Shown: one piece after another, positions 53,560-63,030 of the stretch | Layout: every line of letters starts with the position of its first letter | How positions within the stretch are numbered: position 1 is the first letter of the stretch | Origin: HGM12587 sp964602445 | GTDB taxonomy: Bacteria; Bacillota; Clostridia; Lachnospirales; Lachnospiraceae | Length of the DNA stretch: 64,000 bases | Direction: 5' to 3' | Assembly: GCA_964602445.1 (NCBI GenBank) | Contig: CAZRQV010000004.1 | Coordinates: 62,001 to 126,000 of the forward strand | Notes under the pieces: model-generated | What the model was told of the DNA's origin: nothing | The model's database searches: none | The model's input: the letters and a program-made list of their open reading frames with translations, nothing else | Program-made: the position numbers and the translations under genes

Positions 53560-53592
53560 GCTGTCCTTTTTTGAGGACAGCCCCTGATTTTT
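53560..53592. terminator. Intergenic hairpin, likely terminator
   Basis: GCTGTCC (53560-53566) pairs with GGACAGC (53575-53581); T-runs are modest on both strands. Lies between the acidic membrane protein gene and the methyltransferase. Confidence 0.5.
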
Positions 53593-53864
53593 TATTCTAT
53601 TGTATCGTCTACTAAATCGTCTGTTTCGTCATCTTCATCATCAAAGAAATCTTCGTCGTCATAACAATCGAAGTCATCATCGATCTCATCTTCATAATCT
53701 TCCAGATAATCCGGTTTAACGAAACGATATACTGCATACACGATTCCTGCAACCGCTGCAATGACTAAAACTGCACCTGCAATACAGATTACCAGATTAC
53801 ATTTCTTTTCTTTTGCTTCTTCTTTTTTAAGGATCTTTGCTGCTAATTCTTCTACTTTGCTCAT
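53592..53864 (-). CDS. Small single-pass membrane protein with acidic tail
   Basis: A 90-residue protein: charged N-terminal helix (KILKKEEAKEKKC), one hydrophobic helix about 23-48, then about 40 residues made almost only of Asp, Glu, Tyr and Phe. AGGGAGGT upstream. Such proteins recur in Clostridia but I know no function; the tail could bind cations or basic partners. Confidence 0.72.
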   Translation of the reverse strand: MSKVEELAAKILKKEEAKEKKCNLVICIAGAVLVIAAVAGIVYAVYRFVKPDYLEDYEDEIDDDFDCYDDEDFFDDEDDETDDLVDDTIE

Positions 53865-54026
53865 ATGACAAGACCTCCCTGTTTCACTTTTACAGAATTC
53901 TGATTTCTACCGGATTCTGCGATTCATTTCTCATATGATACCACAAAACACTTCTTTTTACTAGCGAATACAAAATATTTTATAGCTATTTTATAAATTT
54001 TTCGTTTCTGTTCTTTTCCGTTTTCT

Positions 54027-56252
54027 CTAATCGCTGATCTTTTTTAATTTTGCAAAGGAGGCAAACATTTTCTTCCGTCCGCATCCGTCAAAATCAACCG
54101 CGACTTCGTAATCTCTGCCGCCTTCTGTAATTCCGGCAACCGTTCCTTTTCCGAATTTTATATGCTGTACTCTGTCACCCACAGTATATTCCAGACTGTC
54201 TGCTTTCGTGACAGTAAACTGCTGTACCGCTTTTGGTTTTTCCCGAAATGTTTTTTTTCTTTCCATCCAGGACTCCGTTTTCGGAAGTTCCACTGTTTTC
54301 TCTTTTCTGACTTCGCATCCTCTCTGAAGATATTTTTCCGGCACTTCTTTCATAAAACGGGATACCTGATTAAACTGATTCTCACCGCGGATCATACGCA
54401 TTCTTGCTGCAGTCATTGTCAGTTTTTTCATGGCTCTCGTAATCCCTACATAGCAAAGACGGCGTTCTTCTTCAATCTCTGCTTCCGGATCATCTGCTGC
54501 GATAGACATATAGCTCGGAAACAGGCCATCTTCCAGACCTGCCAGATACACATACGGAAACTCCAATCCTTTGGCACTATGGAATGTCATCAAAAGCACA
54601 CGGTTTTCATCATCTTCCATGCTGTCAATATCCGCAACCAGTGCTACTTCTTCCAAAAAGGCAGAAAGAGGTGGTTTTTCCTCTTCATAGTTTTCTTCAA
54701 AAGAAGCTGCTTTTGTGATCAATTCATCAATGTTTTCCAGTCGTGCCTTTGCTTCATCGGTTCCTTCTGCTTCCAGCTCTTTTTTATAACCGGTCACTTC
54801 CAGAATATCTTCGATCAGTTCTGTCACGGACAATTCTTCTGCTTTGGCACGGAATGATTGAATCAGAAGTGCAAAATTTTTCAGTTTCGGTACACTTCTG
54901 CCCAGCTGCGGCACGCCCTCCGCATTGGCAAGCACCTCAAAAAAGCTCATTTCATGAGTATCTGCAAACTCCTGAACCTTATCCTGTGTGGTCTGCCCGA
55001 TTCCACGTTTCGGAATATTAATGATCCTTTTTACCGCCAGATCATCCACTGCATTATCAATGGTCTTTAAATAAGCTAAAATATCTTTGATTTCTTTTCT
55101 TCCATAGAAATTGATCCCACCGATCAAGCGGTACGGAATGTTATTACGGATAAACTGTTCTTCAAACAGACGGGACTGGGCATTGGTACGATAAAGAACT
55201 GCATGATCCTGATATCGGCTGTCGGACTGTCGGACACTTTTTCGGATCTGCTCTGCAATGTATTCTGCTTCCTCAAATCCATTGTGGAATTGACGGAAAT
55301 AAATTCCCTCGCCGTCCTCTTTTTCTGTCCACAATCGTTTGGATTTTCTTCCCTTATTATTTGCGATTACTGCATTTGCCGCATTCAGAATATTTCCTGT
55401 CGAACGGTAATTCTGTTCCAGCTTGATTACTTTCGCCTCCGGGAATACCTGTTCAAAATTTAAGATATTTCCAATGTTGGCCCCACGGAATTTGTAAATA
55501 GACTGATCATCATCACCTACAACACACAAATTCTGATATTTTTCTGCCAAAAGACGTACAAACTGAAACTGTGCGGTATTGGTATCCTGATACTCATCTA
55601 TCATAATATATCGGAAACGTTCCTGATAACGATCCAGTATGTCCGGATGCGCTCTAAAAAGCTCTACTGTTTTCACGATCAGATCATCAAAATCCAATGC
55701 ATTATTTTTCTTCAGTGCTTTTTGATATTCCAGATAGGCACGTCCGAATAACTTCATCTTATAATCTTCCCCTGCATTCAGAAGAAATTCTTCCGGCGAG
55801 ATCAGCTCATCTTTCGCATGGGAGATCACATTTAAAAAAGTCTTTTCTTTATAAATCTTCGGATCCAGATTCATACTGCGGATCACCGATTTCATAACTG
55901 TTTTCTGGTCATCTGCGTCATAGATCGTAAAATTCGTATCATATCCTAAATAATCAATGTATCGTCTTAAGATCCGTACACAGGTAGAATGAAACGTAGA
56001 TACCCAGACCGCCTCACTTCCAAACTCTACAATCTGATCCACACGTTCCCGCATCTCTCCTGCCGCTTTGTTGGTAAAGGTAATTGCCAGAATGTTCCAC
56101 GGATTGACACCGCATTCCTCAATCAGGTATGCAATCCTGTGCGTCAGCACCCTGGTCTTTCCGGAACCTGCACCTGCAAGGATCAGCAGCGGGCCTTCCG
56201 TGCATAATACCGCTTCTTTTTGTCTATCATTTAATGTATCATAAATACTCAT
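54027..56252 (-). CDS. pcrA: ATP-dependent DNA helicase PcrA
   Basis: 3'-5' UvrD/Rep-family helicase for repair and replication-transcription conflicts. The 741 residues include the Q motif LNDRQKEAV, Walker A GAGSGKTRV (about 27-35), IMIDEYQDTN, VVGDDDQSIYKFRGA, QNYRSTGNIL, and VLLMTFHSAKGLEFPYVYL divided across motif V. The C-terminal tail has a PcrA-type Tudor-like domain (GDRVQHIKFGKGTV). Full length, single gene. Confidence 0.96.
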   Translation of the reverse strand: MSIYDTLNDRQKEAVLCTEGPLLILAGAGSGKTRVLTHRIAYLIEECGVNPWNILAITFTNKAAGEMRERVDQIVEFGSEAVWVSTFHSTCVRILRRYIDYLGYDTNFTIYDADDQKTVMKSVIRSMNLDPKIYKEKTFLNVISHAKDELISPEEFLLNAGEDYKMKLFGRAYLEYQKALKKNNALDFDDLIVKTVELFRAHPDILDRYQERFRYIMIDEYQDTNTAQFQFVRLLAEKYQNLCVVGDDDQSIYKFRGANIGNILNFEQVFPEAKVIKLEQNYRSTGNILNAANAVIANNKGRKSKRLWTEKEDGEGIYFRQFHNGFEEAEYIAEQIRKSVRQSDSRYQDHAVLYRTNAQSRLFEEQFIRNNIPYRLIGGINFYGRKEIKDILAYLKTIDNAVDDLAVKRIINIPKRGIGQTTQDKVQEFADTHEMSFFEVLANAEGVPQLGRSVPKLKNFALLIQSFRAKAEELSVTELIEDILEVTGYKKELEAEGTDEAKARLENIDELITKAASFEENYEEEKPPLSAFLEEVALVADIDSMEDDENRVLLMTFHSAKGLEFPYVYLAGLEDGLFPSYMSIAADDPEAEIEEERRLCYVGITRAMKKLTMTAARMRMIRGENQFNQVSRFMKEVPEKYLQRGCEVRKEKTVELPKTESWMERKKTFREKPKAVQQFTVTKADSLEYTVGDRVQHIKFGKGTVAGITEGGRDYEVAVDFDGCGRKKMFASFAKLKKISD

Positions 56253-56381
56253 AAATTATCCTCTCTGTTATGATCAGCTTATTTGTATTTTTCAGTATAC
56301 CACACGTATGTTCGGTTATCAATCTTCTTTCTAACGGAAAAGGGAATTCCATCCTGCATTTCTTAATATTCTCGAAAAGGC

Positions 56382-56410
56382 TTGCAATGTGGGATTCTAT
56401 ATTTTATAAT
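56382..56410 (+). promoter_or_regulatory. Promoter of the PHP phosphatase operon
   Basis: TTGCAA (56382-56387), 17-base spacer, perfect TATAAT (56405-56410). Confidence 0.75.
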
Positions 56411-56447
56411 GTAACGTATTAAAGTATGAAATTATAAGGAATTTGAC

Positions 56448-57179
56448 ATGAATTATGTTTTAGACACCCATACCCATACTTTGGCAAGCGGCCACGCTTA
56501 CAGCACACTTCGTGAGATGGCTTATGCCGCCAGCCAAAGGGGATTGAAAATTCTGGGGATCACTGAGCATGCACCAAATATGCCCGGCAGCTGTCACGAA
56601 TTCTATTTTCGAAATCTTCGGATCGTAGAACGGCAGATGTACGGTGTTGATCTGCTTTTAGGAGCAGAATTAAATATTCTGGATGCTGACGGTACGGTCG
56701 ATCTTCCCGAATCTACGCTGCGGAAACTTGACATTACCATTGCAAGTCTCCATACTCCCTGCATGAAACCAGGCACCTTAAAGGAAAATACCAATGCCTA
56801 TATCAATGCAATGAAAAATCCGCTGATCAATATCATCGGTCATCCGGATGACAGGCGTTATCCTGTGGATTATAAAGAAGTGGTTCTTGCCGCCAAAGAA
56901 TATCACACTTTGCTGGAGCTGAACAATTCTTCTTTAACAGAAGGCGGTTCCAGAGTGAATGCAGAACCGCTGGATATCGAACTTTTAGCCCTTTGTGCTG
57001 AGTACGAAGTTCCCATTGTGATCGGCAGTGATGCCCACATCGATCATGAGGTAGGAAATCACGACAAAGCCGCTGCACTTCTGGCAAAAGTGAAGTTTCC
57101 GGAACACCTGATCGTAAATCAGGATGCAGATTATTTAAAAAAATACGTAAATCGTTATAATAAAGGAGAACAATTATGA
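56448..57179 (+). CDS. PHP-domain phosphatase, YcdX type
   Basis: Trinuclear-metal phosphatase of the PHP fold, 243 residues. Metal ligands visible: DTHTHTLASGHAYS (His8, His10 and His16 region), TEHAPNMPG, LGAELNI, ASLHTPC, GHPDDRRYP and the C-terminal GSDAHI. Usual YcdX length. Its ATGA overlaps the start of a TrpR-like gene by four bases, so the two are co-expressed. Natural substrate unknown. Confidence 0.9.
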   Translation: MNYVLDTHTHTLASGHAYSTLREMAYAASQRGLKILGITEHAPNMPGSCHEFYFRNLRIVERQMYGVDLLLGAELNILDADGTVDLPESTLRKLDITIASLHTPCMKPGTLKENTNAYINAMKNPLINIIGHPDDRRYPVDYKEVVLAAKEYHTLLELNNSSLTEGGSRVNAEPLDIELLALCAEYEVPIVIGSDAHIDHEVGNHDKAAALLAKVKFPEHLIVNQDADYLKKYVNRYNKGEQL

Positions 57180-57475
57180 GTAAAACTGTAAAAACAGAAG
57201 CTGTAGACCATCTTTTTGATGCCATTCTTACCCTAAAAGATAAAGAAGAATGCTATACCTTTTTTCAGGATGTATGCACCATCAACGAACTGCTCTCTCT
57301 TTCCCAGCGCTATGAAGTAGCAAAAATGCTGAGAGAAAAAAGAACTTATCTTGAGATTGCAGAAAAGACCGGTGCTTCCACTGCAACCATCAGCCGCGTC
57401 AACCGTTCTTTAAATTACGGCTGTGACGGATATGATATGGTATTTTCCAGACTGGAAAAAGTAGAAAACAAATAG
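57176..57475 (+). CDS. YerC/YecD-type TrpR-family protein
   Basis: A 99-residue all-helical DNA-binding protein of the TrpR superfamily, with LSLSQRYEVAKMLREKRTYL and the HTH EIAEKTGASTATISRVNRSL. Tryptophan repressors proper belong to proteobacteria; the YerC type in Firmicutes has no firmly known ligand. It overlaps the PHP phosphatase gene by four bases and is followed 19 bases later by pepD, suggesting a three-gene operon. Confidence 0.88.
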   Translation: MSKTVKTEAVDHLFDAILTLKDKEECYTFFQDVCTINELLSLSQRYEVAKMLREKRTYLEIAEKTGASTATISRVNRSLNYGCDGYDMVFSRLEKVENK

Positions 57476-57494
57476 AATTGAAGGGATCTATCAA

Positions 57495-58949
57495 ATGAAT
57501 GTATTAAACAATCTGGAACCTGCTGCTGTGTTTCATTTTTTCGAAGAAATCTGCAGCATTCCACATACCTCTTTTCACGAAAAACAGTTAAGTGACTACT
57601 GTGTCGCTTTTGCAAAAGAACGAAATTTATATTATGAACAGGACGAGCTTGGAAATATAATCATCATTGCCGAAGCAACCAAAGGTTATGAAAACGTAGA
57701 ACCGATCATCTTGCAGGGGCATTTGGACATGGTAGGGGACAAAGCACCTGACTGTGACCTTGATTTAGAAAAAGACGGACTGCGTCTTTGCATTGACGGA
57801 GATTGGATCCATGCAGACGGAACTACGTTAGGGGGAGATGACGGTATTGCAGTCGCTTACGGACTGGCAATCTTAGATTCTGATGAAATCCCGCATCCAC
57901 GTTTGGAAGTGGTATTCACTGTTTCCGAAGAAGTAGGACTTTTAGGGGCTTCCGGAATCGATCTTTCCTGCTGCCGTGCCAAACGTCTGTTAAACATTGA
58001 TTCCGAAGAAGAAGGAATATTTACCGTTGGATGCGCCGGCGGTATTCGTGTTCAGTCCGATATTCCGGTCAGCAGATGCTCTGCTTCCGGTCTTCGTCTG
58101 GATTTCCGTTTTCACGGTATTTTAGGCGGACATTCCGGTATTGAGATCAACAACGGTTTGGCCAATGCCAATGTACTGGCAGGACGTTTTCTTATGGCTT
58201 TAAAAAATGTCTGTGATTTCAGCATCATTACTTTTCAGGGCGGCGTAAAGGAAAATGTAATCCCAAAAGATGCCGGCTTTTCCCTGATGATTTCAGAAGA
58301 TCAGCGTTCCGCTGCGGAAGAGGCACTGGCTGCATTTAATGCACAGATCAAAGCAGAATATGCTGCTGCCGATCCGGATGCAGTCCTCCTCATGACCGTT
58401 TCCGGTGATGCCAAACTTCCGGTTCTGACTGCTGATTCCGGTTCCAAATTGATTACAGCATTGAATCTGATGCCAAACGGTGTTCAGTCTATGTGCATCG
58501 ACCTTCCGGGACTGGTGGAAACCTCCCTGAATCTGGGTGTCGTATCTTTGACAGAAGAAAATCTGCAGTTATGCTTTTCGATCCGAAGCTCTGTTGCTTC
58601 TGCAAAAGCATATATCATCGAAAAAGTAACGCTCTTTACCGAATTTTTAGGCGGCAGCGTATCCAAATCCGGTGAATATCCGGCGTGGCCGCTGGCACGG
58701 GAATCTGCATTCCGTGATCAGTGTATCGAAGTTTATGAAAAACTGTATGGAGAAAAACCGCAGGTAGTGACCATTCATGCAGGCCTGGAATGCGGAATCC
58801 TTTCTGAAAAGATTCCGGGACTGGACTGTATCTCCATCGGACCAAACTTAAAAGAGATCCACACCATCAAAGAACGAGCTTCCATCTCTTCCATCGCAAG
58901 AGTCTGGGAATTCGTAAAAGCAGTACTTGCTTATCAACCATCCATCTAA
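57495..58949 (+). CDS. pepD: Aminoacyl-histidine dipeptidase (M20, PepD)
   Basis: Cytoplasmic zinc dipeptidase of broad specificity, 484 residues. Motifs: LQGHLDMVGDKAP (metal His/Asp), TTLGGDDGIAVAYGLAIL (bridging Asp), VVFTVSEEVGLLGASG (catalytic Glu), LNIDSEEEG and a lid domain (about 205-390) with GHSGIEINNG. Full length. AAGGGAT site upstream; third gene after the phosphatase and TrpR-like genes, ending in a strong terminator. Confidence 0.94.
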   Translation: MNVLNNLEPAAVFHFFEEICSIPHTSFHEKQLSDYCVAFAKERNLYYEQDELGNIIIIAEATKGYENVEPIILQGHLDMVGDKAPDCDLDLEKDGLRLCIDGDWIHADGTTLGGDDGIAVAYGLAILDSDEIPHPRLEVVFTVSEEVGLLGASGIDLSCCRAKRLLNIDSEEEGIFTVGCAGGIRVQSDIPVSRCSASGLRLDFRFHGILGGHSGIEINNGLANANVLAGRFLMALKNVCDFSIITFQGGVKENVIPKDAGFSLMISEDQRSAAEEALAAFNAQIKAEYAAADPDAVLLMTVSGDAKLPVLTADSGSKLITALNLMPNGVQSMCIDLPGLVETSLNLGVVSLTEENLQLCFSIRSSVASAKAYIIEKVTLFTEFLGGSVSKSGEYPAWPLARESAFRDQCIEVYEKLYGEKPQVVTIHAGLECGILSEKIPGLDCISIGPNLKEIHTIKERASISSIARVWEFVKAVLAYQPSI

Positions 58950-58954
58950 AAAAT

Positions 58955-58986
58955 AAAGGCGTGACCGTTTTGGTCACGCCTTTTCA
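58955..58986. terminator. Terminator between pepD and DUF819 gene
   Basis: AAAGGCGTGACC (58955-58966) pairs perfectly with GGTCACGCCTTT (58972-58983), 5-base loop, followed by T; usable in both directions. Confidence 0.9.
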
Positions 58987-59037
58987 TTTCACAAGATTCT
59001 TTTTTTTGCTGTTATCACATTCCAGCCAATCCCTCTG

Positions 59038-60201
59038 CTATGCAAACATGGACATGATATTCGCTACCAGAATTCCCCCGCCGGTACCGATTACATATCC
59101 CATCAGAGCCATGAGGACTCCAACCGGAACTAAAGAACCGCTGTAAGCGCCTGCTAAGATTGGAGCGGAAGCAGAACCGCCGATATTGGCCAGAGAAGCA
59201 ACTCCGCAAGTAAACATATCCAATTTAAAGATTTTTGCAAAGATTACCAGCAGAACACCGTGAATGATCAGGATCATAAATCCTGCAGCGATCCAGAGCG
59301 GTGCATCGGAAAGTTCTAAGAAACTTGCACGGGATGCTAACAGTGCTACAACACAGTAGAGCATTACGTTGGAAAGTTCCTGTGTTCCAGCCATTTTTCC
59401 GATTGGTGTAACTGCACCAACCAGACCGGCAATCGTTACGAAAAGAACAGTCCATGTTGCTTTGTCCAGCCAAGGAGCTGCTGTATTGATCGCAACACCT
59501 ACATTTTGACCTACGGCTGAGATTACCAGTGCTAAACCTAAAAGGAAAATCAGATCCACAAATGTAATCTTTTTGTCGTTTGCTTTCGCATCTTCTTCCA
59601 GACGTTTGGATACTTCATCCAGCGCGCTGGTATCAGCTTTTGTCCATTTATTGAATTTTGGTGCAAGATTGATCGCCCAAAGTAAGAACATTACCCAGAT
59701 GGAATAGTCGATAGAATCTACTACCAGAGCGTATGCCATATCTGCTTCTCCGATATCAAACGCTGCCTGTACAGCGATCATATTTCCGGAACCGCCCATC
59801 CAGCTTCCGCAAAGTGCTCCCAATGCTTTCCACGCCTCTGATCCAAGCTGTGTATGAAGCAGTGCATAAGTGATGATAAATCCAAGTCCGATAGAAACCG
59901 ATGCCGCAAAGAAACCGCCCAGCATTTTTGGTCCCAGTTTCAAAATCTTACGAATGTCGCAGCGAAGCAGCATCAGGAAAATCATTGCATATAAAATATT
60001 ATTTTTTAATGCAGAATAAGCAGGTTTGGTTGCTTCCATATCCCAGACCTGACAGGTACATAAAATCATTGTAATCAGATACAATAATACAATTGGTGGT
60101 ACGAAATCAAAGAATTTAGCTTTGGTATATTTCTGTAACCACACGAGCATTGCAGCTAAAAAGATCAGAACCGCAATGTAGGTAAATCCGTTTGTGATCA
60201 T
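59038..60201 (-). CDS. DUF819-family membrane protein, putative transporter
   Basis: A 387-residue membrane protein with about ten helices in two inverted halves, carrying GALCGSWMGGSGNM and the C-terminal ASLANIGGSASAPILAGAY, which recall the glycine-rich hairpins of YjcL/DUF819 and related carboxylate transporters. Start ATG 60201 follows AGGAGGG; a longer upstream frame is rejected. It is divergent from a dipeptide epimerase gene, and in that setting may import or export a peptide or amino acid; this is inference. Confidence 0.82.
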   Translation of the reverse strand: MITNGFTYIAVLIFLAAMLVWLQKYTKAKFFDFVPPIVLLYLITMILCTCQVWDMEATKPAYSALKNNILYAMIFLMLLRCDIRKILKLGPKMLGGFFAASVSIGLGFIITYALLHTQLGSEAWKALGALCGSWMGGSGNMIAVQAAFDIGEADMAYALVVDSIDYSIWVMFLLWAINLAPKFNKWTKADTSALDEVSKRLEEDAKANDKKITFVDLIFLLGLALVISAVGQNVGVAINTAAPWLDKATWTVLFVTIAGLVGAVTPIGKMAGTQELSNVMLYCVVALLASRASFLELSDAPLWIAAGFMILIIHGVLLVIFAKIFKLDMFTCGVASLANIGGSASAPILAGAYSGSLVPVGVLMALMGYVIGTGGGILVANIMSMFA

Positions 60202-60231
60202 GTTTGATCCCTCCTGTATTATAATTTTTTG

Positions 60232-60265
60232 CACAATCTTCTTTACAAAATCCATAAAGATTGTG
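60232..60265. promoter_or_regulatory. Inverted repeat in the epimerase/DUF819 divergent region
   Basis: CACAATCTT (60232-60240) and AAGATTGTG (60257-60265), perfect 9-bp arms with a 16-base centre, spanning the epimerase promoter; candidate operator for both genes. Confidence 0.5.
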
Positions 60266-60271
60266 TACAAT
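60242..60271 (+). promoter_or_regulatory. Promoter of the dipeptide epimerase gene
   Basis: TTTACA (60242-60247), 18-base spacer, TACAAT (60266-60271). Confidence 0.6.
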
Positions 60272-60345
60272 GATACAATAATACCATAAAACAAATAGAT
60301 CTAGCAAGATATTTGTCATAAAAAATAGCAAGGAGAACAGAAGTT

Positions 60346-61443
60346 ATGAAAATTACAGAAGTTAAAATCGGAATGATCTCTGTACCGCTGCACGTGCCGT
60401 TTAAAACAGCACTTCGTACAGTCAACAGTGTAGAAGATGTGGTAGTAGAAATTCATACAGATACAGGGGCTGTAGGATATGGTGAAGCACCGCCTACCGG
60501 TGTGATCACAGGTGATACAACCGGCGGCATCATCGGTGCTATCAAAGACCATCTTTCAAAAGCGATCATTGGAAAAGAGGTCGATGATTTCGAAAATCTG
60601 ATGATCTCCGTTCAGAACTGCATGGTAAAAAATACCAGTGCAAAGGCTGCCATCGATATGGCATTGTGGGATCTGTATGGACAGTTATATAAAATTCCTG
60701 TCTACAAACTGATGGGCGGTTCCAAAAAATCGATTACAACCGACATTACCATCAGCGTAAACGATCCGGAAACGATGGCAAAAGATGCCGCAGATGCCAT
60801 TGCCCGTGGCTATGATTGTCTGAAAGTAAAAGTCGGAAAAGAATCTGAAAAAGACATTGCCCGCCTTTCTGCAATCCGTGAAGCAGTTCCAAAGTCTACT
60901 TTAATCCGAATTGATGCAAATCAGGGATGGACTCCAAAAGAAGCGGTTCGTATCTTAAACGGCATGCAGGATCGGGGTCTGGACATCGAATTCGTAGAAC
61001 AGCCTGTCAAAGGACATGACATCGACGGCTTAAAATACGTTACAGATCATTCCTATGTGCCGGTACTGGCAGACGAAAGCGTATTTTCTGTAGAAGACGC
61101 ATTTAAGATCCTTCAGATGCGTGCTGCAGATATGATCAACATCAAGCTTATGAAATGCGGCGGATTATACAACGGTCTGAAGATTGCGACTGCTGCAGAA
61201 GTTTATGGCGTAGAATGTATGATCGGCTGTATGCTGGAAGCAAAAATTTCCGTAAATGCAGCGGTTCACCTGGCATGTGCAAAACAGATCATTACAAAGA
61301 TTGATCTGGACGGTCCGGTGCTGTGCAGTGAAGATCCGATCATCGGCGGTGCCGTATTCAATGAAAAAGACATTACGGTTTCCTCCGAACCGGGACTCGG
61401 CATCAAAGGCATTCAGGAAGGTAAGATTACCTATCTTTCATAA
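60346..61443 (+). CDS. Enolase-superfamily dipeptide epimerase (L-Ala-D/L-Glu type)
   Basis: Epimerises a dipeptide side, typically L-Ala-D-Glu to L-Ala-L-Glu in murein peptide recycling. The 365 residues have the capping domain then the barrel with catalytic Lys in CLKVKVGK (about 161-168), metal ligands in RIDANQGW, VEQPVKG and LADESVFS, and the second Lys in NIKLMKCGG. AAGGAGA upstream. The closest functional alternatives are other cis-cis or o-succinyl lyase-like members, but CMLEAKISV-type C-terminal specificity loop fits epimerases. Divergent from a putative transporter. Confidence 0.85.
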   Translation: MKITEVKIGMISVPLHVPFKTALRTVNSVEDVVVEIHTDTGAVGYGEAPPTGVITGDTTGGIIGAIKDHLSKAIIGKEVDDFENLMISVQNCMVKNTSAKAAIDMALWDLYGQLYKIPVYKLMGGSKKSITTDITISVNDPETMAKDAADAIARGYDCLKVKVGKESEKDIARLSAIREAVPKSTLIRIDANQGWTPKEAVRILNGMQDRGLDIEFVEQPVKGHDIDGLKYVTDHSYVPVLADESVFSVEDAFKILQMRAADMINIKLMKCGGLYNGLKIATAAEVYGVECMIGCMLEAKISVNAAVHLACAKQIITKIDLDGPVLCSEDPIIGGAVFNEKDITVSSEPGLGIKGIQEGKITYLS

Positions 61444-61446
61444 AAG

Positions 61447-61496
61447 AAAAAAGAACAGATTTCCATCGTCAAACATGGAATTCTGTTCTTTTATTT
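61447..61496. terminator. Bidirectional terminator
   Basis: AAAAGAACAGATTTCCAT pairs with ATGGAATTCTGTTCTTTT (one mismatch) around an 8-base loop; between convergent epimerase and symporter genes. Confidence 0.85.
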
Positions 61497-61505
61497 TGCT
61501 TGATT

Positions 61506-62912
61506 TTAGATAAATGTAATGATGCCCAGTGCTTTCAAAAGCAGCACCAGAAGCAATAACGGTGTAATGTATTTCAGCATTACAACATACAGATTTCTTC
61601 TTCCGAATTTTTCCCCATTTTTCGTCACTTCTTCAATGATCATTTTCGGTTTCAAAATCCATCCCACAAGGATGCAGGTCGCAATGGCAACGATCGGCAT
61701 TAATACATTATTGCTTACATAATCCATCACATCCAGAATCTGTCCTGTTGTACCGTTTGGAAGTTTCAGTTCGAAGTACCATCGATTATATCCAAAGCAT
61801 ACTGCAAGTCCGCCAAGCACTGCCAGAATCAGTACTGCAGTGACTGATTTATTACGCGACCATCCAAAGCGGTCGATCAGACTGGAGGACACAGCTTCCA
61901 TAATAGAAATTGAGCTGGTCAGCGCTGCAAACAGTACCATGGCAAAAAACAGACATCCAACAAATCGTCCTGCACCGCCCATCTCAGCAAATACTTTCGG
62001 CAGAGAAACAAACATCAGACTCGGACCGGAAGCCTGCATTCCTGCTCTGCCCTGAAATACATAAACAGCCGGAATGATCATTACCCCTGCCAGAAAAGCA
62101 ACCAGCGTATCAAAGATTTCAATCTGATTTACTGATTTTGACAGGTTTCCTTCATCTTTCAGATAAGAACCATAGGTAATCAGGATTCCCATGGCAATGC
62201 TTAGACTGTAGAAAGACTGTCCCATGGCATCCAGAAGTACGGTAAAGAATCCTTTCAGCGTCAGTCCGTCAAAATTAGGGATTACATAAATTTTAAATCC
62301 TTCCCATCCGGTTCTTGTCACACCTTCTCCGTCTGTATAGCTGACTGTCAGTGAAAATACAGCAATTCCTACTACCAGCACGATTAAAATCGGCATCAGA
62401 ATCTTGGAAAAAGATTCAATTCCATGATTTACACCAAGATACACCACTGCTGCTGTAACTACCAGAAAGATTCCCATCAGGATAACCGGTTCCCCTTGGG
62501 ATGTGATAAATCCGGTAAAAAATCCTTCGGTAGCTGCTGCTGCCGCACCAGATCCTGATAAAAATGTAATAAAATATTTTAATACCCAGCCTCCGATGGC
62601 ACAATAATACGGCAAAATGATCGCAGGAATGATACAGGAGAGAACTCCTAAAAATCCCCATTTCTGATTCAGCTGCTGATAAGCAGTCAAAGGACTCTGC
62701 TTGGTCTTTCTTCCAATGGCAATCTCTGTGATCAACAGTGTGAACCCAAACGTCAATGCCAGAACAATGTACATTACAAGAAAAAGACCCCCTCCGTCTT
62801 TTGCCGCAAGATATGGAAATCTCCATATATTTCCAAGACCCACTGCACTGCCCGCTGCAGCCATGACAAATCCCAGAGATCCGGAAAATGAATTTCTTTT
62901 TTCTTTTTGCAT
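61506..62912 (-). CDS. Sodium:neurotransmitter symporter (SNF) family transporter
   Basis: Sodium-coupled amino acid or amine importer of LeuT fold. The 468 residues have twelve helices, with the family signature AAAGSAVGLGNIWRFPYLAA at the first unwound helix (about 17-36) and FAALTSSISIMEAVSSSLID in helix 8. AGGGGTAACT precedes the ATG. Single gene; substrate not readable, amino acids most likely. Confidence 0.92.
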   Translation of the reverse strand: MQKEKRNSFSGSLGFVMAAAGSAVGLGNIWRFPYLAAKDGGGLFLVMYIVLALTFGFTLLITEIAIGRKTKQSPLTAYQQLNQKWGFLGVLSCIIPAIILPYYCAIGGWVLKYFITFLSGSGAAAAATEGFFTGFITSQGEPVILMGIFLVVTAAVVYLGVNHGIESFSKILMPILIVLVVGIAVFSLTVSYTDGEGVTRTGWEGFKIYVIPNFDGLTLKGFFTVLLDAMGQSFYSLSIAMGILITYGSYLKDEGNLSKSVNQIEIFDTLVAFLAGVMIIPAVYVFQGRAGMQASGPSLMFVSLPKVFAEMGGAGRFVGCLFFAMVLFAALTSSISIMEAVSSSLIDRFGWSRNKSVTAVLILAVLGGLAVCFGYNRWYFELKLPNGTTGQILDVMDYVSNNVLMPIVAIATCILVGWILKPKMIIEEVTKNGEKFGRRNLYVVMLKYITPLLLLVLLLKALGIITFI

Positions 62913-62947
62913 AGTTACCCCTTTTCTTCTACGTAGTAATAGGCAGT

Positions 62948-62953
62948 ATTATA
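62948..62953 (-). promoter_or_regulatory. Extended -10 promoter of the symporter gene
   Basis: Minus-strand TGTTATAAT fits TGnTATAAT, 36 bases from the start codon; no good -35. Confidence 0.5.
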
Positions 62954-62966
62954 ACACAAACACAGT

Positions 62967-62997
62967 AAAAATCCCACTAAAATTCGTGGGATTTTTT
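62967..62997 (-). terminator. Terminator after acyltransferase-3 gene
   Basis: AAATCCCAC/GTGGGATTT, perfect 9-bp stem with a T-run on the minus strand (and on the plus strand), about 35 bases after the stop. Confidence 0.8.
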
Positions 62998-63030
62998 ATA
63001 AAAACGGCTAAAATAATTACAGATCTGCAT

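Noticed and set aside
54162..54857. A 231-codon frame antisense to pcrA
   Set aside because: Phe/Cys/His-rich shadow of a full-length conserved helicase; no ribosome binding site.
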